Shown here: positions 7,695-16,023 of the stretch, in pieces
Layout: every line of letters begins with the position of its first letter
Numbering within the stretch: the stretch's first letter is position 1
Assembly (NCBI GenBank): GCA_002366725.1
Contig: DFBT01000026.1
Span: 1-25,762, forward strand
DNA length: 25,762 nucleotides
Reading direction: 5' to 3'
Origin: Caldifarciminota bacterium UBA3073
Lineage (GTDB): Bacteria > Hydrothermota > UBA3073
Program-made: the position numbers and the translations under genes
The notes under the pieces: generated by a model
Databases searched by the model: none
What the model was told of the DNA's origin: nothing
What the model saw: only the letters and a program-made list of their open reading frames with translations

Positions 7695-7736
7695 GGTCTT
7701 CGGTCTGTTGTCTGTGGTCTTTTGTCTATTGTCTAT
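7695..7736. repeat. Heptamer repeat in the tldD leader
   Basis: Six in-phase units: ggtcttc, ggtctgt, tgtctgt, ggtcttt, tgtctat, tgtctat. They lie between the promoter and the ribosome binding site of tldD, so they would be transcribed as 5' untranslated RNA. Confidence 0.78.
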
Positions 7737-7762
7737 TTCATCGTCTTTTACCCGGGGGTAAA

Positions 7763-9190
7763 ATGAGGGATTTTGCAGTGAGGATCAGGGGGCGTCTTCC
7801 CGCATCGGTAGATTATGGTGATGCGAGGGTTGTAGAAACTGAATACGAACATATACTCGTCAGGAATGGAAATGTGGAATCCTGCGCGAGAAGCAGCGAC
7901 ATTGGATTTGGGGTGAGATGTCTTCTTAACGGCGCCTGGGGGTTCTACTCATCAAACAGGATAGAGAATTCAGAGATAGACAGGGTGATTGATAAGAGCC
8001 TGGAGATTGCAAAGGCATCCGCAATCGCCAAGGGGAAGCCCTTAGTGCTCTCTCCGTTAGTCCCGCAGGATGGAAAATATACAACGGATGTGGAGAAGAA
8101 CCCATTTGATGTATCTATGGAAGATAAGATAAAGTTTCTCCTTTCATTAGATGCGATACTCTCAAAATACAAAGATGTGAAGGTGAGAACTGCAAGAATG
8201 ATTTCCATAAGGGAGAAAAAGGTGTTCGTGTCCACAGAGGGCAGTATTATAGAACAGGATATAATCCATACGGGTGCAGAGATAATTACAAATGCGGTAA
8301 AGGAGGGAGAGGTACAGAGGAGGTCTTACGGAGACTTTGGGCAGGCGGGATATGAGTTTATAGAGGGACTCAAACTTCTCGATGAGGCACCGAGAGTTGG
8401 TGAAGAGGCGGAGAAGTTGCTCCGGGCAAAACCATGCCCATCCGGCAAAAAAGACATTGTTATATCTGATGACCAGATGGTTCTTCAGGTGCACGAGTCT
8501 GTTGGACATCCAACAGAACTCGACAGGGTCTTTGGCACGGAGGCGAGTTATGCCGGAACGAGTTTTGTAACACCCGAGAAACTCGACAACTTCAAATACG
8601 GGAGTGACTTTGTTAATATAACGGCGGACGCCACCATTAAAGAGGGACTCGGTGGTTTTGGATGGGACGACGAGGGCGTTCCCGCACAGAGACTCTACCT
8701 CATAAAGGGGGGCATATTCAATGATTATCTCTCATCGAGGGATACCGCTCCTCTCATTGGAAGAAAAAGCACTGGCACCATGAGGGCGAGTTCGTGGTCG
8801 AGGATACCTATAATCAGAATGACGGATATAAACCTTGAACCGGGCAACGCCACCCTCGAGGAGTTGATAGACGGTGTGACCGATGGATTGTATCTTTTGA
8901 CCAATAAGTCGTGGAGTATAGATGATAAACGCATAAATTTCCAGTTTGGCGTTGAACTCGCATATCTGATTAAAAATGGAAAATTGGGCGAGATGGTAAA
9001 AGATGCAACCTACACGGGAATAACACCGGAGTTCTGGAACTCCTGTGATGGGGTGGGAAACAAGGGTTCCTGGAAGATGCACGGCATTATGAACTGTGGC
9101 AAGGGTGAACCCGGACAGACGATGAGGGTTGGGCACGGTACCGCCCCGGCGAGGTTTAGAGGAATTGAGGTGGGTGTATTCAGGAAGTGA
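7763..9190 (+). CDS. tldD: TldD-family metalloprotease
   Basis: 475 residues, about the normal length for TldD. The zinc-binding motif HESVGH is at residues 244-249 (His244, Glu245, His249). Family features include the LxGTEASYAGTSF segment after it and the C-terminal NSCDGVG, MNCGKGEPGQTMRVGHGTAPARF region. In E. coli TldD works with TldE as a heterodimer that degrades or trims peptides (microcin B17, CcdA); no TldE homologue is in this window, so the partner must be elsewhere or the enzyme acts alone. The start at 7763 is chosen over 7679 because it follows GGGGG at 7754-7758, fits the family N-terminus and lies downstream of the predicted transcription start. The stop is 4 nt before the GT2 start. 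Confidence 0.9.
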   Translation: MRDFAVRIRGRLPASVDYGDARVVETEYEHILVRNGNVESCARSSDIGFGVRCLLNGAWGFYSSNRIENSEIDRVIDKSLEIAKASAIAKGKPLVLSPLVPQDGKYTTDVEKNPFDVSMEDKIKFLLSLDAILSKYKDVKVRTARMISIREKKVFVSTEGSIIEQDIIHTGAEIITNAVKEGEVQRRSYGDFGQAGYEFIEGLKLLDEAPRVGEEAEKLLRAKPCPSGKKDIVISDDQMVLQVHESVGHPTELDRVFGTEASYAGTSFVTPEKLDNFKYGSDFVNITADATIKEGLGGFGWDDEGVPAQRLYLIKGGIFNDYLSSRDTAPLIGRKSTGTMRASSWSRIPIIRMTDINLEPGNATLEELIDGVTDGLYLLTNKSWSIDDKRINFQFGVELAYLIKNGKLGEMVKDATYTGITPEFWNSCDGVGNKGSWKMHGIMNCGKGEPGQTMRVGHGTAPARFRGIEVGVFRK

Positions 9191-9194
9191 TAAT

Positions 9195-10124
9195 ATGGGA
9201 TACATCAGTGTAATCATACCCACCTATAACCGACTTCCTGTGCTTAAGGAGACAATAGGCTCTTTAGAAAGGCAAACCCTCTCTCCGGATAGGTTTGATG
9301 TGATAGTGGTTGACGATGGCTCAAGTGACGGGACATACGAATGGTTGTCAGAATACGGGGGTAAGTTGAATCTGAGCTGTATAAGACACCGTTTAAATAG
9401 AGGAACGGCGACCACGAGAAATGATGGTATAAGGGCGGCGAAGGGTGATATCATTGTACTTATTGACGATGATATGAAGGCAAACAGAGACCTGCTCTCC
9501 ACATATCTTGCCGCCCACCAGAGGGAAGATGGGATATTTATAGGTAATGTTATATACGAAAAAAATCCGGGGGAAAGGGCACTTCTGCGCTATCTTTCTA
9601 CGAGGGGGGTACACAAAGGCAAGAGGGATTTCACCTGTTTTATAACGCAGAATGTATCACTCAAGAGGAAAGATGCAATAGATGCCGGATTGTTTGATGA
9701 TTCCATTCCGGGCTTTTTTCAGGGAGAGGATATAGAGTTTGGATATAAACTATCACTCCTGGGTAAGAGATTTATATATGTGAGAGATTCGGTTGCCTTT
9801 CACTCCCACACCGTAAGTCTACAAAAGGTGCTTCTCGATGCAGAAAGATTTGGCAGACAGCTCCTTCCACTACTTGTAGATAAACATCCCCTTTTCAGAA
9901 AGATATTCAGGTTGTATCTCCTGGACCCCGTATATATATTGAGAGAACCACTTTCTCTCTCTCTTCAGAAATTAGTTGTGAGGTTCTCTATGAACCGATG
10001 TGTATATAATGTTACAAGTAAAATCGCCATACTATCAAACAGTTTTTTTGTACCATCCGTGCTCTTTGATTACCTGATATTTTACAATCGCACAAAGTGG
10101 ATAAGCCAAAGACAGTCCTCGTAA
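9195..10124 (+). CDS. Family 2 glycosyltransferase
   Basis: 309 residues with a GT-A fold. The N-terminus SVIIPTYNR (5-13), VVDDGSSDGT (38-47) and IDDDMKAN with the DxD-type metal/nucleotide-sugar site at Asp91-93 are standard for GT2. GEDIEFGYKL is the likely catalytic-base segment. It is cytosolic or membrane-associated, transferring a sugar from a nucleotide donor onto an envelope glycan or lipid carrier; donor and acceptor cannot be read. ATG 9195 follows AGGAAGTGA within the end of tldD. It overlaps the next gene by 28 bp. The frame remains open upstream to 9129 over the tldD end, but the family N-terminus begins at 9195. Confidence 0.88.
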   Translation: MGYISVIIPTYNRLPVLKETIGSLERQTLSPDRFDVIVVDDGSSDGTYEWLSEYGGKLNLSCIRHRLNRGTATTRNDGIRAAKGDIIVLIDDDMKANRDLLSTYLAAHQREDGIFIGNVIYEKNPGERALLRYLSTRGVHKGKRDFTCFITQNVSLKRKDAIDAGLFDDSIPGFFQGEDIEFGYKLSLLGKRFIYVRDSVAFHSHTVSLQKVLLDAERFGRQLLPLLVDKHPLFRKIFRLYLLDPVYILREPLSLSLQKLVVRFSMNRCVYNVTSKIAILSNSFFVPSVLFDYLIFYNRTKWISQRQSS

Positions 10125-11137
10125 TTGCGTGGGGAGGTATAGGGGATATGATATGCCTTACCCCCGCCCTTCTCGCTCTAAGAAAGAGATATCCCGGGAT
10201 GAGAATGGTTGTCTTATGCGAGAATAATACCCCCCGTGAACTCATAAGCCATTGGAAAGGGGTGTGCACGCTTTCTATGAGAGAGAGGAAGTTCGAGGGT
10301 ATTTCGGGTAAACTGAAAATGATTAAGGAACTCAGACGATTTTGCTTTGATGTGAGTGTGATGAATGCGGTGGGACCTTCTTTCCGTTCTGCAGTTATCT
10401 CACTTCTGTCTGGAGCGAGGGTAAGAATTGGCAAGAGTGTTCGTGGAAGGGGATTTTTCAATACGATAAGATTCCCGGAATACAGGATGCACGAGGTAGA
10501 CACGAACTTTGAGATATTCAGGTATCTCGATGTAGAGAGAGGTGATGAAAAGCCGTTTGTTCAGATTCCCGAAGAATCATTTTTATTCGTGGACAGGTGG
10601 TATGAAGAGAGAAAAATAACCGCGAGAGGAATTATCGGCATACATCCGGGTGCGGGTGATAAAAAGAAGAGATGGGATAAGTTTGGTGAGTTAATGGAGT
10701 CGTTTTTAAGAAAGGGGAAAAAAATAGTTGTTTTTGGTACGGAGGATGAGAGGTATTATATTGAAAGTATCGTGCCCCAGAACAAATGTGTATTTCCTTT
10801 TGTCGGGTATTCGATAACACAAACCTCGGCAATGATAAATCGCTGTGAACTCTTCATAGGGAACGATTCAGGGCTCTCACACCTCGCCTCGGCACTTTCC
10901 GTTCCCACGGTAACGATATTCGGTCCATCTTCCTGGAAGAGGGGAAGGCCGTACGGAGATAAAAGTGTAATAGTAAAGAGCAATCTGCCCTGTAGTCCCT
11001 GTTCGTGGCTCGGGGTGGGAATAAAATGTAGAACGCTTAAATGTCTGAAGGAAATAAGGGTTGAAGATGTTTACCGAGAGGCGGAGAAACTGATGGAAGG
11101 GCGTAAGGGCGTCCCAGTGAAATATGCTTCCCGATGA
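10097..11137 (+). CDS. Family 9 (heptosyltransferase-like) glycosyltransferase
   Basis: 346 residues with a GT-B fold. GGIGDMI (13-19) is the N-terminal glycine motif; GIHPGAG (181-187) and GNDSGLSHLAS (255-265) form the nucleotide-sugar site of the ADP-heptose:LPS heptosyltransferase family. A CSPCSWLG...C..LKC cysteine group near the C-terminus is also seen in many members. It probably adds a heptose or other sugar to a lipopolysaccharide-like core. The start is GTG 10097, inside the GT2 gene; no ATG or clear Shine-Dalgarno is available, so translational coupling is likely. Confidence 0.88.
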   Translation: MDKPKTVLVIAWGGIGDMICLTPALLALRKRYPGMRMVVLCENNTPRELISHWKGVCTLSMRERKFEGISGKLKMIKELRRFCFDVSVMNAVGPSFRSAVISLLSGARVRIGKSVRGRGFFNTIRFPEYRMHEVDTNFEIFRYLDVERGDEKPFVQIPEESFLFVDRWYEERKITARGIIGIHPGAGDKKKRWDKFGELMESFLRKGKKIVVFGTEDERYYIESIVPQNKCVFPFVGYSITQTSAMINRCELFIGNDSGLSHLASALSVPTVTIFGPSSWKRGRPYGDKSVIVKSNLPCSPCSWLGVGIKCRTLKCLKEIRVEDVYREAEKLMEGRKGVPVKYASR

Positions 11138-11145
11138 AATAGTCA

Positions 11146-11180
11146 GACATTTCACGGGACAAGTCGCATTTCACGGGATA
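11146..11180. repeat. Paired ATTTCACGGGA direct repeats
   Basis: ATTTCACGGGA occurs at 11149-11159 and 11169-11179, 20 bp apart, just after the GT9 stop codon. A partly inverted copy (CCCGATGAAAT) lies at 11131-11141. No terminator T-run follows. Function not assignable. Confidence 0.5.
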
Positions 11181-11221
11181 AATAGGGTGGAGGGCGGAAT
11201 GTGAAATGTGGATCCAATTTT

Positions 11222-11277
11222 CAATTGTCAATCGTCAATAGTCAATCGTCATTGGTCTGTAGTCTATGGTCTTAAAA
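11222..11277. repeat. Heptamer repeat directly before the GT4 gene
   Basis: In-phase units caattgt, caatcgt, caatagt, caatcgt, cattggt, ctgtagt, ctatggt, cttaaaa. They end 2 bp before the chosen ATG at 11280, so the repeat occupies the place where a ribosome binding site would be expected. Confidence 0.78.
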
Positions 11278-11279
11278 AA

Positions 11280-12302
11280 ATGCGTATCCTATTTATAACA
11301 ACGCCCGATGTGGCGATAGATAAGGGAGGTCTCTATACCCAGATAATTAACAGTAAGAAGTATCTGGAGAAATTGGGTGTGGAAATAGACCTCTTCGATA
11401 TGTGGTATCCCCTGAAATATAATTACGACCTCGTTCACATCTTCAGGGCGGATGTCTCATTGTACGACACGGTAAAAAGATTGAAGAAGAGGGGGATGAA
11501 AATTGTGCTATCGCCAATCTTTGCGTCAACACATAGCATACCGATGTTGAAGATGATAAACCTGTCAAATGAACTCCTCGGGAGGACGAAGGTATTTAGT
11601 CTTCATTCCTTTGTCAAGAAGGTTATGGAAGGTGCGGATACCATACTGCCAAATACCGATGAGGAAATAAAGGCACTTTCTCTTGGCTTTGGAATTCCAC
11701 GAGTAAAGTTCAGGAAGATACCCAACGGAGTGGACGAGTCGTTTTGTTTTGCAAACCCGGACGAGTTCAAGGATAAATACGCCATCGAGAACTTTATTCT
11801 CTATACAGGTTGGATAGGCTCGGCAAGAAAAAATACCCTGAACCTCGTAAGGGCGCTGGCAAAGATAGACAAAGAGGCAATTTTTATAGGCAGGATAATT
11901 GATGAGGGAGATTATACAAAAAGGTGCCTCTCGCTGGCAAAGAAGAACCCGAAGATTAAAATTTTAGAACCCCTAACCCATGATTCACCTCTCCTGGCAT
12001 CGGCATACGCCGCCTGTGATACATTTGTACTACCCTCTTTATATGAGACCCCGGGTCTCTCTGCGCTCGAGGCTGCCCTCGCCGGTGCGAAGGTTGTTAT
12101 CACGGGGAGGGGTGGAACGAGGGAATATTTTGGTAATATGGCAGAGTATGTAAATCCGTGTAGTGTAAGGTCCATAAGGGAGGCAATTGGAAGAAGCATT
12201 TCAAAGAAGAAGGATAAGAGATTGCGAGAACATATTAGGAAAAATTTTCTATGGGAGAGAGTGGCGCAAAGACTATATGAGACCTATTTGAGGGTTGTAT
12301 AA
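11280..12302 (+). CDS. Family 4 glycosyltransferase
   Basis: 340 residues with a GT-B fold. It begins MRILFITTPDVAIDKGG, the usual N-terminal donor-loop region. The C-terminal half has PNGVDESF, FILYTGWIGSARKN and LPSLYETPGLSALEAALAG with the EX7E motif (Glu256, Glu264) of GT4 retaining enzymes. It is probably the third sugar-adding enzyme of the tldD-led run. An in-frame GTG at 11208 would add 24 residues coded by the heptamer repeat and is rejected because the family N-terminus starts at 11280. No Shine-Dalgarno is present; only A-rich sequence precedes the ATG. Confidence 0.87.
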   Translation: MRILFITTPDVAIDKGGLYTQIINSKKYLEKLGVEIDLFDMWYPLKYNYDLVHIFRADVSLYDTVKRLKKRGMKIVLSPIFASTHSIPMLKMINLSNELLGRTKVFSLHSFVKKVMEGADTILPNTDEEIKALSLGFGIPRVKFRKIPNGVDESFCFANPDEFKDKYAIENFILYTGWIGSARKNTLNLVRALAKIDKEAIFIGRIIDEGDYTKRCLSLAKKNPKIKILEPLTHDSPLLASAYAACDTFVLPSLYETPGLSALEAALAGAKVVITGRGGTREYFGNMAEYVNPCSVRSIREAIGRSISKKKDKRLREHIRKNFLWERVAQRLYETYLRVV

Positions 12303-12468
12303 GTGGATATTGATGGCTCGGTTAAAAGGAAAGACAAGGTAAAGGATTAACTGCAATTTTTGCATACAATTTGCAGAAGTTGCATCATCTTATATTACAC
12401 CTTTTCCGGTTTTATTTATGTTTCAAGGTGAATAGATTCTGACACGGAATTTGCTCTATTAATCTGGT

Positions 12469-12489
12469 GGTGTGGTACACCCTTTTTTT
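12469..12489 (+). terminator. Rho-independent terminator between the glycosyltransferase run and the PGA operon
   Basis: GGTGT-GGT-ACACC forms a 5-bp stem (12469-12481), followed by C and seven T (12483-12489). It lies 166 bp after the GT4 stop and just before the pgsB promoter. The stem is short, so its strength is uncertain. Confidence 0.6.
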
Positions 12490-12491
12490 AT

Positions 12492-12520
12492 TTGACTTTT
12501 TCTCTATTTCATGGTATAAT
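12492..12520 (+). promoter_or_regulatory. Promoter of the poly-gamma-glutamate operon
   Basis: TTGACT (12492-12497), 17-bp spacer, TATAAT (12515-12520), with the extended -10 element TGG immediately before it. The transcription start is expected near 12527 and the pgsB ATG is at 12530, with the same 9-nt gap from the -10 box as at 209/219. The message would be leaderless. Confidence 0.85.
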
Positions 12521-12529
12521 TGAACAGAT

Positions 12530-13693
12530 ATGCTCTTCATCATCTGCATATTTCTTATTTTTTTGGTTTACTCCATTTGGGAGTACAGAAGGCACAGGGA
12601 AAACCTGAAGGCACTCGCGATAAGGGTTCTTGTCAACGGAAGCAGGGGTAAGTCTTCTGTGACGAGGCTCATAGCGGCGGGTCTTCGGGCGGGTGGAATA
12701 AGAACATTTGCGAAGACAACGGGTACCGCACCGAGAATGATATACCCCGATGGAAAAGAGAAACCGATAAACAGAAGGGGTAATGCCAACATAATAGAAC
12801 AGAAGAGGATCGCGAGAGAGGCAGTTATAGAAGAGGCAGAGGCAATAGTTTTCGAGTGTATGTCATTGAGACCGGAACTCCAGAGGATAGAGGGTAATAA
12901 AATGGTAGATCCAACGCTGTATGTAATCACGAATGTGAGAAATGACCACCTCGATGTTATGGGTCCAACGGTGTATGATTCGGCGAGGTTTATGATGGCA
13001 TCCGTTCCAAAAAACTCTGTAGTATTCACCGCGGAGGGCAAGATTTTTACTACATTAAAGCGAGAAGGGGACAGGCTTGGTATAAGGATAGTAAGTGCAG
13101 ATGCAGATGGCGTGAGCGACGAGGAGATGGGGGGCTTTGGTTATATTGAACACAGGGAAAATGTTGCACTTGCCCTCTCCGTGCTTGGTTATCTTGGTGT
13201 TGACGAAAAGAAGGCACTTTCGGGTATGTACAATGCGACACCCGACCCCGGTGCCCTCAGGATATATCGTATAAAGGAGTCGGGAAAAGAGATTCACTTT
13301 ATCAATGCGATGGCTGCAAATGACCCCGATTCGGTGAAGTTGATATGGGTGAAGATGGGAAAAAATTATGAGCATAAACTTGTACTCATTAATTGTCGTG
13401 CCGATAGAATTGAAAGGTCCAGACAATTTGCCGACCTGTGCGCACGAGAACTCCCGGCAGATGGATATATTCTGACGGGGTACCGGACAAAGGTTTTTAA
13501 AAAACGAGCTCTGAGTCTCGGCATAGCCGTGGAGAAGATTCACGACCTCGAAGGCAGAAGTGTACCCGATATATATGAGGAGGTATTGTCTATTTCGAGA
13601 GATGGAACACTGATTTTCGCCACGGGGAATATCGTTATACTTGGTCATGAAATAGTGGATTACTTTGCTTCAAAGGTGGGATATGGTAGTTGA
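12530..13693 (+). CDS. pgsB: Poly-gamma-glutamate synthase PgsB/CapB
   Basis: 387 residues, the family's usual size. An N-terminal membrane anchor (about 2-17) is followed by basic residues and the Mur-ligase-like ATP loop NGSRGKSSVT (36-45). Then come KTTGTAPRMIYPDG (62-75), FECMSLRP (108-115) and NVRNDHLDVMGPT (135-147), all hallmarks of PgsB/CapB, the ATP-dependent amide ligase that polymerises glutamate at the inner face of the cytoplasmic membrane. The N-terminal anchor is the one expected for the family, which supports ATG 12530 despite the absence of a Shine-Dalgarno. First gene of a six-gene overlapping operon; overlaps pgsC by 11 nt. Confidence 0.95.
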   Translation: MLFIICIFLIFLVYSIWEYRRHRENLKALAIRVLVNGSRGKSSVTRLIAAGLRAGGIRTFAKTTGTAPRMIYPDGKEKPINRRGNANIIEQKRIAREAVIEEAEAIVFECMSLRPELQRIEGNKMVDPTLYVITNVRNDHLDVMGPTVYDSARFMMASVPKNSVVFTAEGKIFTTLKREGDRLGIRIVSADADGVSDEEMGGFGYIEHRENVALALSVLGYLGVDEKKALSGMYNATPDPGALRIYRIKESGKEIHFINAMAANDPDSVKLIWVKMGKNYEHKLVLINCRADRIERSRQFADLCARELPADGYILTGYRTKVFKKRALSLGIAVEKIHDLEGRSVPDIYEEVLSISRDGTLIFATGNIVILGHEIVDYFASKVGYGS

Positions 13694-14132
13694 AGCCGTG
13701 GGTATAGGCATGCTCTTGAGCCTACTCTTTGTCGAGACGATCGGAGTTGCGGCGGGTGGAATAGTCGTGCCCGGTTATATTGCGATCATGCTGCATCATC
13801 CGTTCAGGGTGATGGGAACGATCGCCTGCGCTTTCATATCGCTTGCCGTCATAAAGTCCATATCGAGGGTCACCATTCTATATGGAAGAAGACTACTGGT
13901 TATGTGTATACTCGTTGGATATCTTTTGGGGTATGTGAGTAAGCTGTATCCGACGGTGGAGATGAACTATGGTGGCATTGACATATCAACCATTGGTTAT
14001 GTCATACCGGGTCTTATGACCTACTGGATGGAACGACAGGGAATAATATACACGATTACATCTATGTTGATCGTCTCCTGTCTCGCGAGACTTATTCTGA
14101 TAGTTCTGACGGGCGGAGTTATACTTTCATGA
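13683..14132 (+). CDS. pgsC: Poly-gamma-glutamate synthesis membrane protein PgsC/CapC
   Basis: 149 residues, the same length as Bacillus CapC. It is almost wholly hydrophobic, with several membrane segments; the early segment VGIGMLLSLLFVETIGVAAGG followed by GIVVPGYIA is strongly conserved in the family. PgsC forms the membrane core with PgsB and is needed for polymerisation. ATG 13683 follows AAAGGTGGG and overlaps the pgsB end. Its stop overlaps the next start as ATGA (14129-14132). Confidence 0.94.
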   Translation: MVVEAVGIGMLLSLLFVETIGVAAGGIVVPGYIAIMLHHPFRVMGTIACAFISLAVIKSISRVTILYGRRLLVMCILVGYLLGYVSKLYPTVEMNYGGIDISTIGYVIPGLMTYWMERQGIIYTITSMLIVSCLARLILIVLTGGVILS

Positions 14133-15199
14133 GACACAGAGAGGGTAAGATACCCGTTTATACACTTGCATTAATTGCCGTACTCGCCGTAGTCCTTTTT
14201 GCCGTGGAGGAGAGAAACAAGGTGCAGATTGACGACCCGTACAAAAGCGCGAAGGTGAACGCCGCCGTTCTATGTAAGAGGGGATTTGAGGTTATAAAAG
14301 ATGCGAGGGATAGTCTCTCACTCACCGTGGATAGGATAAATGACCCCAATGGAACGGGGCTTATAGGTCCTCAGTATTCACTTATCACGGAGGGTATGTC
14401 CAATCTTACGGAGAAACTAACCACATTGAATCCAAACTTTTCTGCCGCCGTAGTGGATATGCTCACGAAATGCGGCGTTAAAGAAGGCGATGTTCTCGCA
14501 ATTGGCTGGACGGGAAGTTATCCCGCCATAAATATTGCCGTACTCGCTGCCTGTGAGGTTCTCTCTCTTCGTCCAATTATTGTAACATCGGTTTCTTCGT
14601 CCATGTGGGGGGCAAATATACCCTCTTTCACCTATCTCGATATGGAGAGGATTCTTTATGAAAAGGGGGTGTTTTCTAACAGGAGTTGTGCTGCATCTAT
14701 TGGGGGCAAGGACGATGTGGGGATTGGACTCTCACCAGAGGGGAGAAGGCTAATAGGAGAGACTGTGCAGAGAACGAGTGTTGAGTATATTGTGGCGAAA
14801 GATATTGAGGAGTCAGTGAAAAAAAGACTTGCGATATACGGGGATTCTGCGAAGATATTTATTAATGTCGGATGGGGAATGGCAAATATTGGAGAGAATC
14901 AACTTGTACCGGGCGTAAACTCCAGCACAAGAATGTTAAAATTGAAGCCTTCCTGTGTCGCAAAGGAAATAGCGGATAGGGGTATTCCGATAATAAACCT
15001 CGTTTCATTTGAAAAACTCGCCAGAGAATATAGTCTGCCGATTGCTCCGATACCCATTCCAGCAATTGGGGTGGGTTTACTCTATTATAAGTATGTATAT
15101 TCTGTCCCGTTTGCAATCGTGTTTATTCTGGTTATCGGTGTCGTTCTCTTTATATCGTTGAAGTACGAGGTTGAACATATATTCAGGAGGGACCGATGA
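14129..15199 (+). CDS. pgsW: Poly-gamma-glutamate system protein (PgsW-like)
   Basis: 356 residues with one membrane segment near the N-terminus (about 10-27) and one near the C-terminus (about 325-345). The region between contains WTGSYPAINIAVLAAC, SVSSSMWGANIPSFTYLDME, INVGWGMANIG and IGVGLLYY, which fit the poly-gamma-glutamate system protein found beside pgsBC in several phyla. Its biochemical role is not established. Orientation and the large central domain suggest it faces the periplasm. ATGA overlaps on both sides tie it to pgsC and to the next gene. Confidence 0.85.
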   Translation: MRHREGKIPVYTLALIAVLAVVLFAVEERNKVQIDDPYKSAKVNAAVLCKRGFEVIKDARDSLSLTVDRINDPNGTGLIGPQYSLITEGMSNLTEKLTTLNPNFSAAVVDMLTKCGVKEGDVLAIGWTGSYPAINIAVLAACEVLSLRPIIVTSVSSSMWGANIPSFTYLDMERILYEKGVFSNRSCAASIGGKDDVGIGLSPEGRRLIGETVQRTSVEYIVAKDIEESVKKRLAIYGDSAKIFINVGWGMANIGENQLVPGVNSSTRMLKLKPSCVAKEIADRGIPIINLVSFEKLAREYSLPIAPIPIPAIGVGLLYYKYVYSVPFAIVFILVIGVVLFISLKYEVEHIFRRDR

Positions 15200-16023
15200 A
15201 TTTCTTTTTTATACCGCTCGCCGTGGGTGCTGTCGTTACAATTGGAAAACCGGATGTTGCAAGAATTTCTGTTAGCCAGACCAAAGAGATCGATTATTAT
15301 ATACTCACAAAGGAGGAACCCCTGACAATCAGGGCTGACGGGCCGACCTGGATAAGGGTTTTTTCGAGGATTTTGTGGCGGGAGGATATGGAAGATGGTG
15401 AGAGATATAAGATAATAGTTGAGACCGACGGAGAGGATGAGAGACTCGTTCGAATGACTGCGGAAAGATCGGATATCTCTTCCGTATCTGGCGGTGAAGT
15501 CAGCAAGTGGCGTTCCTTTTTTATAAATGTTCCGGCGGATACCCACACTTATGAGTTCTTTCTCTGGCGAGCAAAATCAGATACGGTTTTTTTAAGGTTC
15601 AGTTCCCAGTCTCCCAGGCAGTGGGAGGAAGTCGTTCCCATATCATATAATCGCAGATTGGGAACGGTAGAAAATGAGAAAAATGTTTCGTATTACACGG
15701 GCAATGCCGAAAACCCCGTGGTGGTAAGGATAGATGGACCGAGAAAGATAAAGGTTGTCTCCAGACTGACCTGTAGTGCCCCATTTCTCGGTGAGAAGGT
15801 GTATGGTGTGGCTATATACGATAACGATGAAGTGGTGAAGAGGGTAAATTTTAATACGGAAAGATCTGAGACGGTAGTTTACAAAAACGACCCAGAAGCC
15901 GTTCCATCAATACCATCAATAACATATGTGGACATTGGGAGTGGTGAGCATATACTGAAATTTCTTCCGGATAGGGGAACCGATGAAATTGCGTTCTCTT
16001 TTTATATAAGGGCTAAAAGATGA
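15196..16023 (+). CDS. Exported duplicated beta-domain protein of the PGA operon, unknown function
   Basis: 275 residues; I do not recognise a named family. A short hydrophobic N-terminus (MNFFFIPLAVGAVVTIG) suggests export. The rest looks beta-rich and is internally duplicated: PLTIRADGPTWIRVFSRILW (about 43-62) matches PVVVRIDGPRKIKVVSRLTC in the second half, and WRSFFINVPADTHTYEFFLW resembles TYVDIGSGEHILKFL. Two tandem beta-sandwich domains, each with a [IV]R.DGP...[IV].VxSR core, are likely. It starts on the pgsW stop (ATGA, 15196-15199) and its own stop overlaps the barrel gene. From context it may be a periplasmic bridge or polymer-binding subunit; that is inference only. Confidence 0.8.
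   Translation: MNFFFIPLAVGAVVTIGKPDVARISVSQTKEIDYYILTKEEPLTIRADGPTWIRVFSRILWREDMEDGERYKIIVETDGEDERLVRMTAERSDISSVSGGEVSKWRSFFINVPADTHTYEFFLWRAKSDTVFLRFSSQSPRQWEEVVPISYNRRLGTVENEKNVSYYTGNAENPVVVRIDGPRKIKVVSRLTCSAPFLGEKVYGVAIYDNDEVVKRVNFNTERSETVVYKNDPEAVPSIPSITYVDIGSGEHILKFLPDRGTDEIAFSFYIRAKR

Noticed and set aside
7679..7762. N-terminal extension of TldD from ATG 7679
   Set aside because: This ATG lies 3 nt after the -10 box, at or before the predicted transcription start, and the extra residues are coded by the heptamer repeat.
8732..9223. Minus-strand ORF of 163 residues inside tldD
   Set aside because: Antisense shadow; tldD on the other strand has intact catalytic and family motifs throughout.
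13055..13648. Minus-strand ORF of 197 residues inside pgsB
   Set aside because: Antisense shadow of a gene with clear family motifs; its sequence has no recognisable domain.
12530..13693. Mur ligase or folylpolyglutamate synthase instead of PgsB
   Set aside because: The N-terminal membrane anchor, the NGSRGKSSVT loop, NVRNDHLDVMGPT and the adjacent pgsC and pgsW-like genes all point to PgsB.
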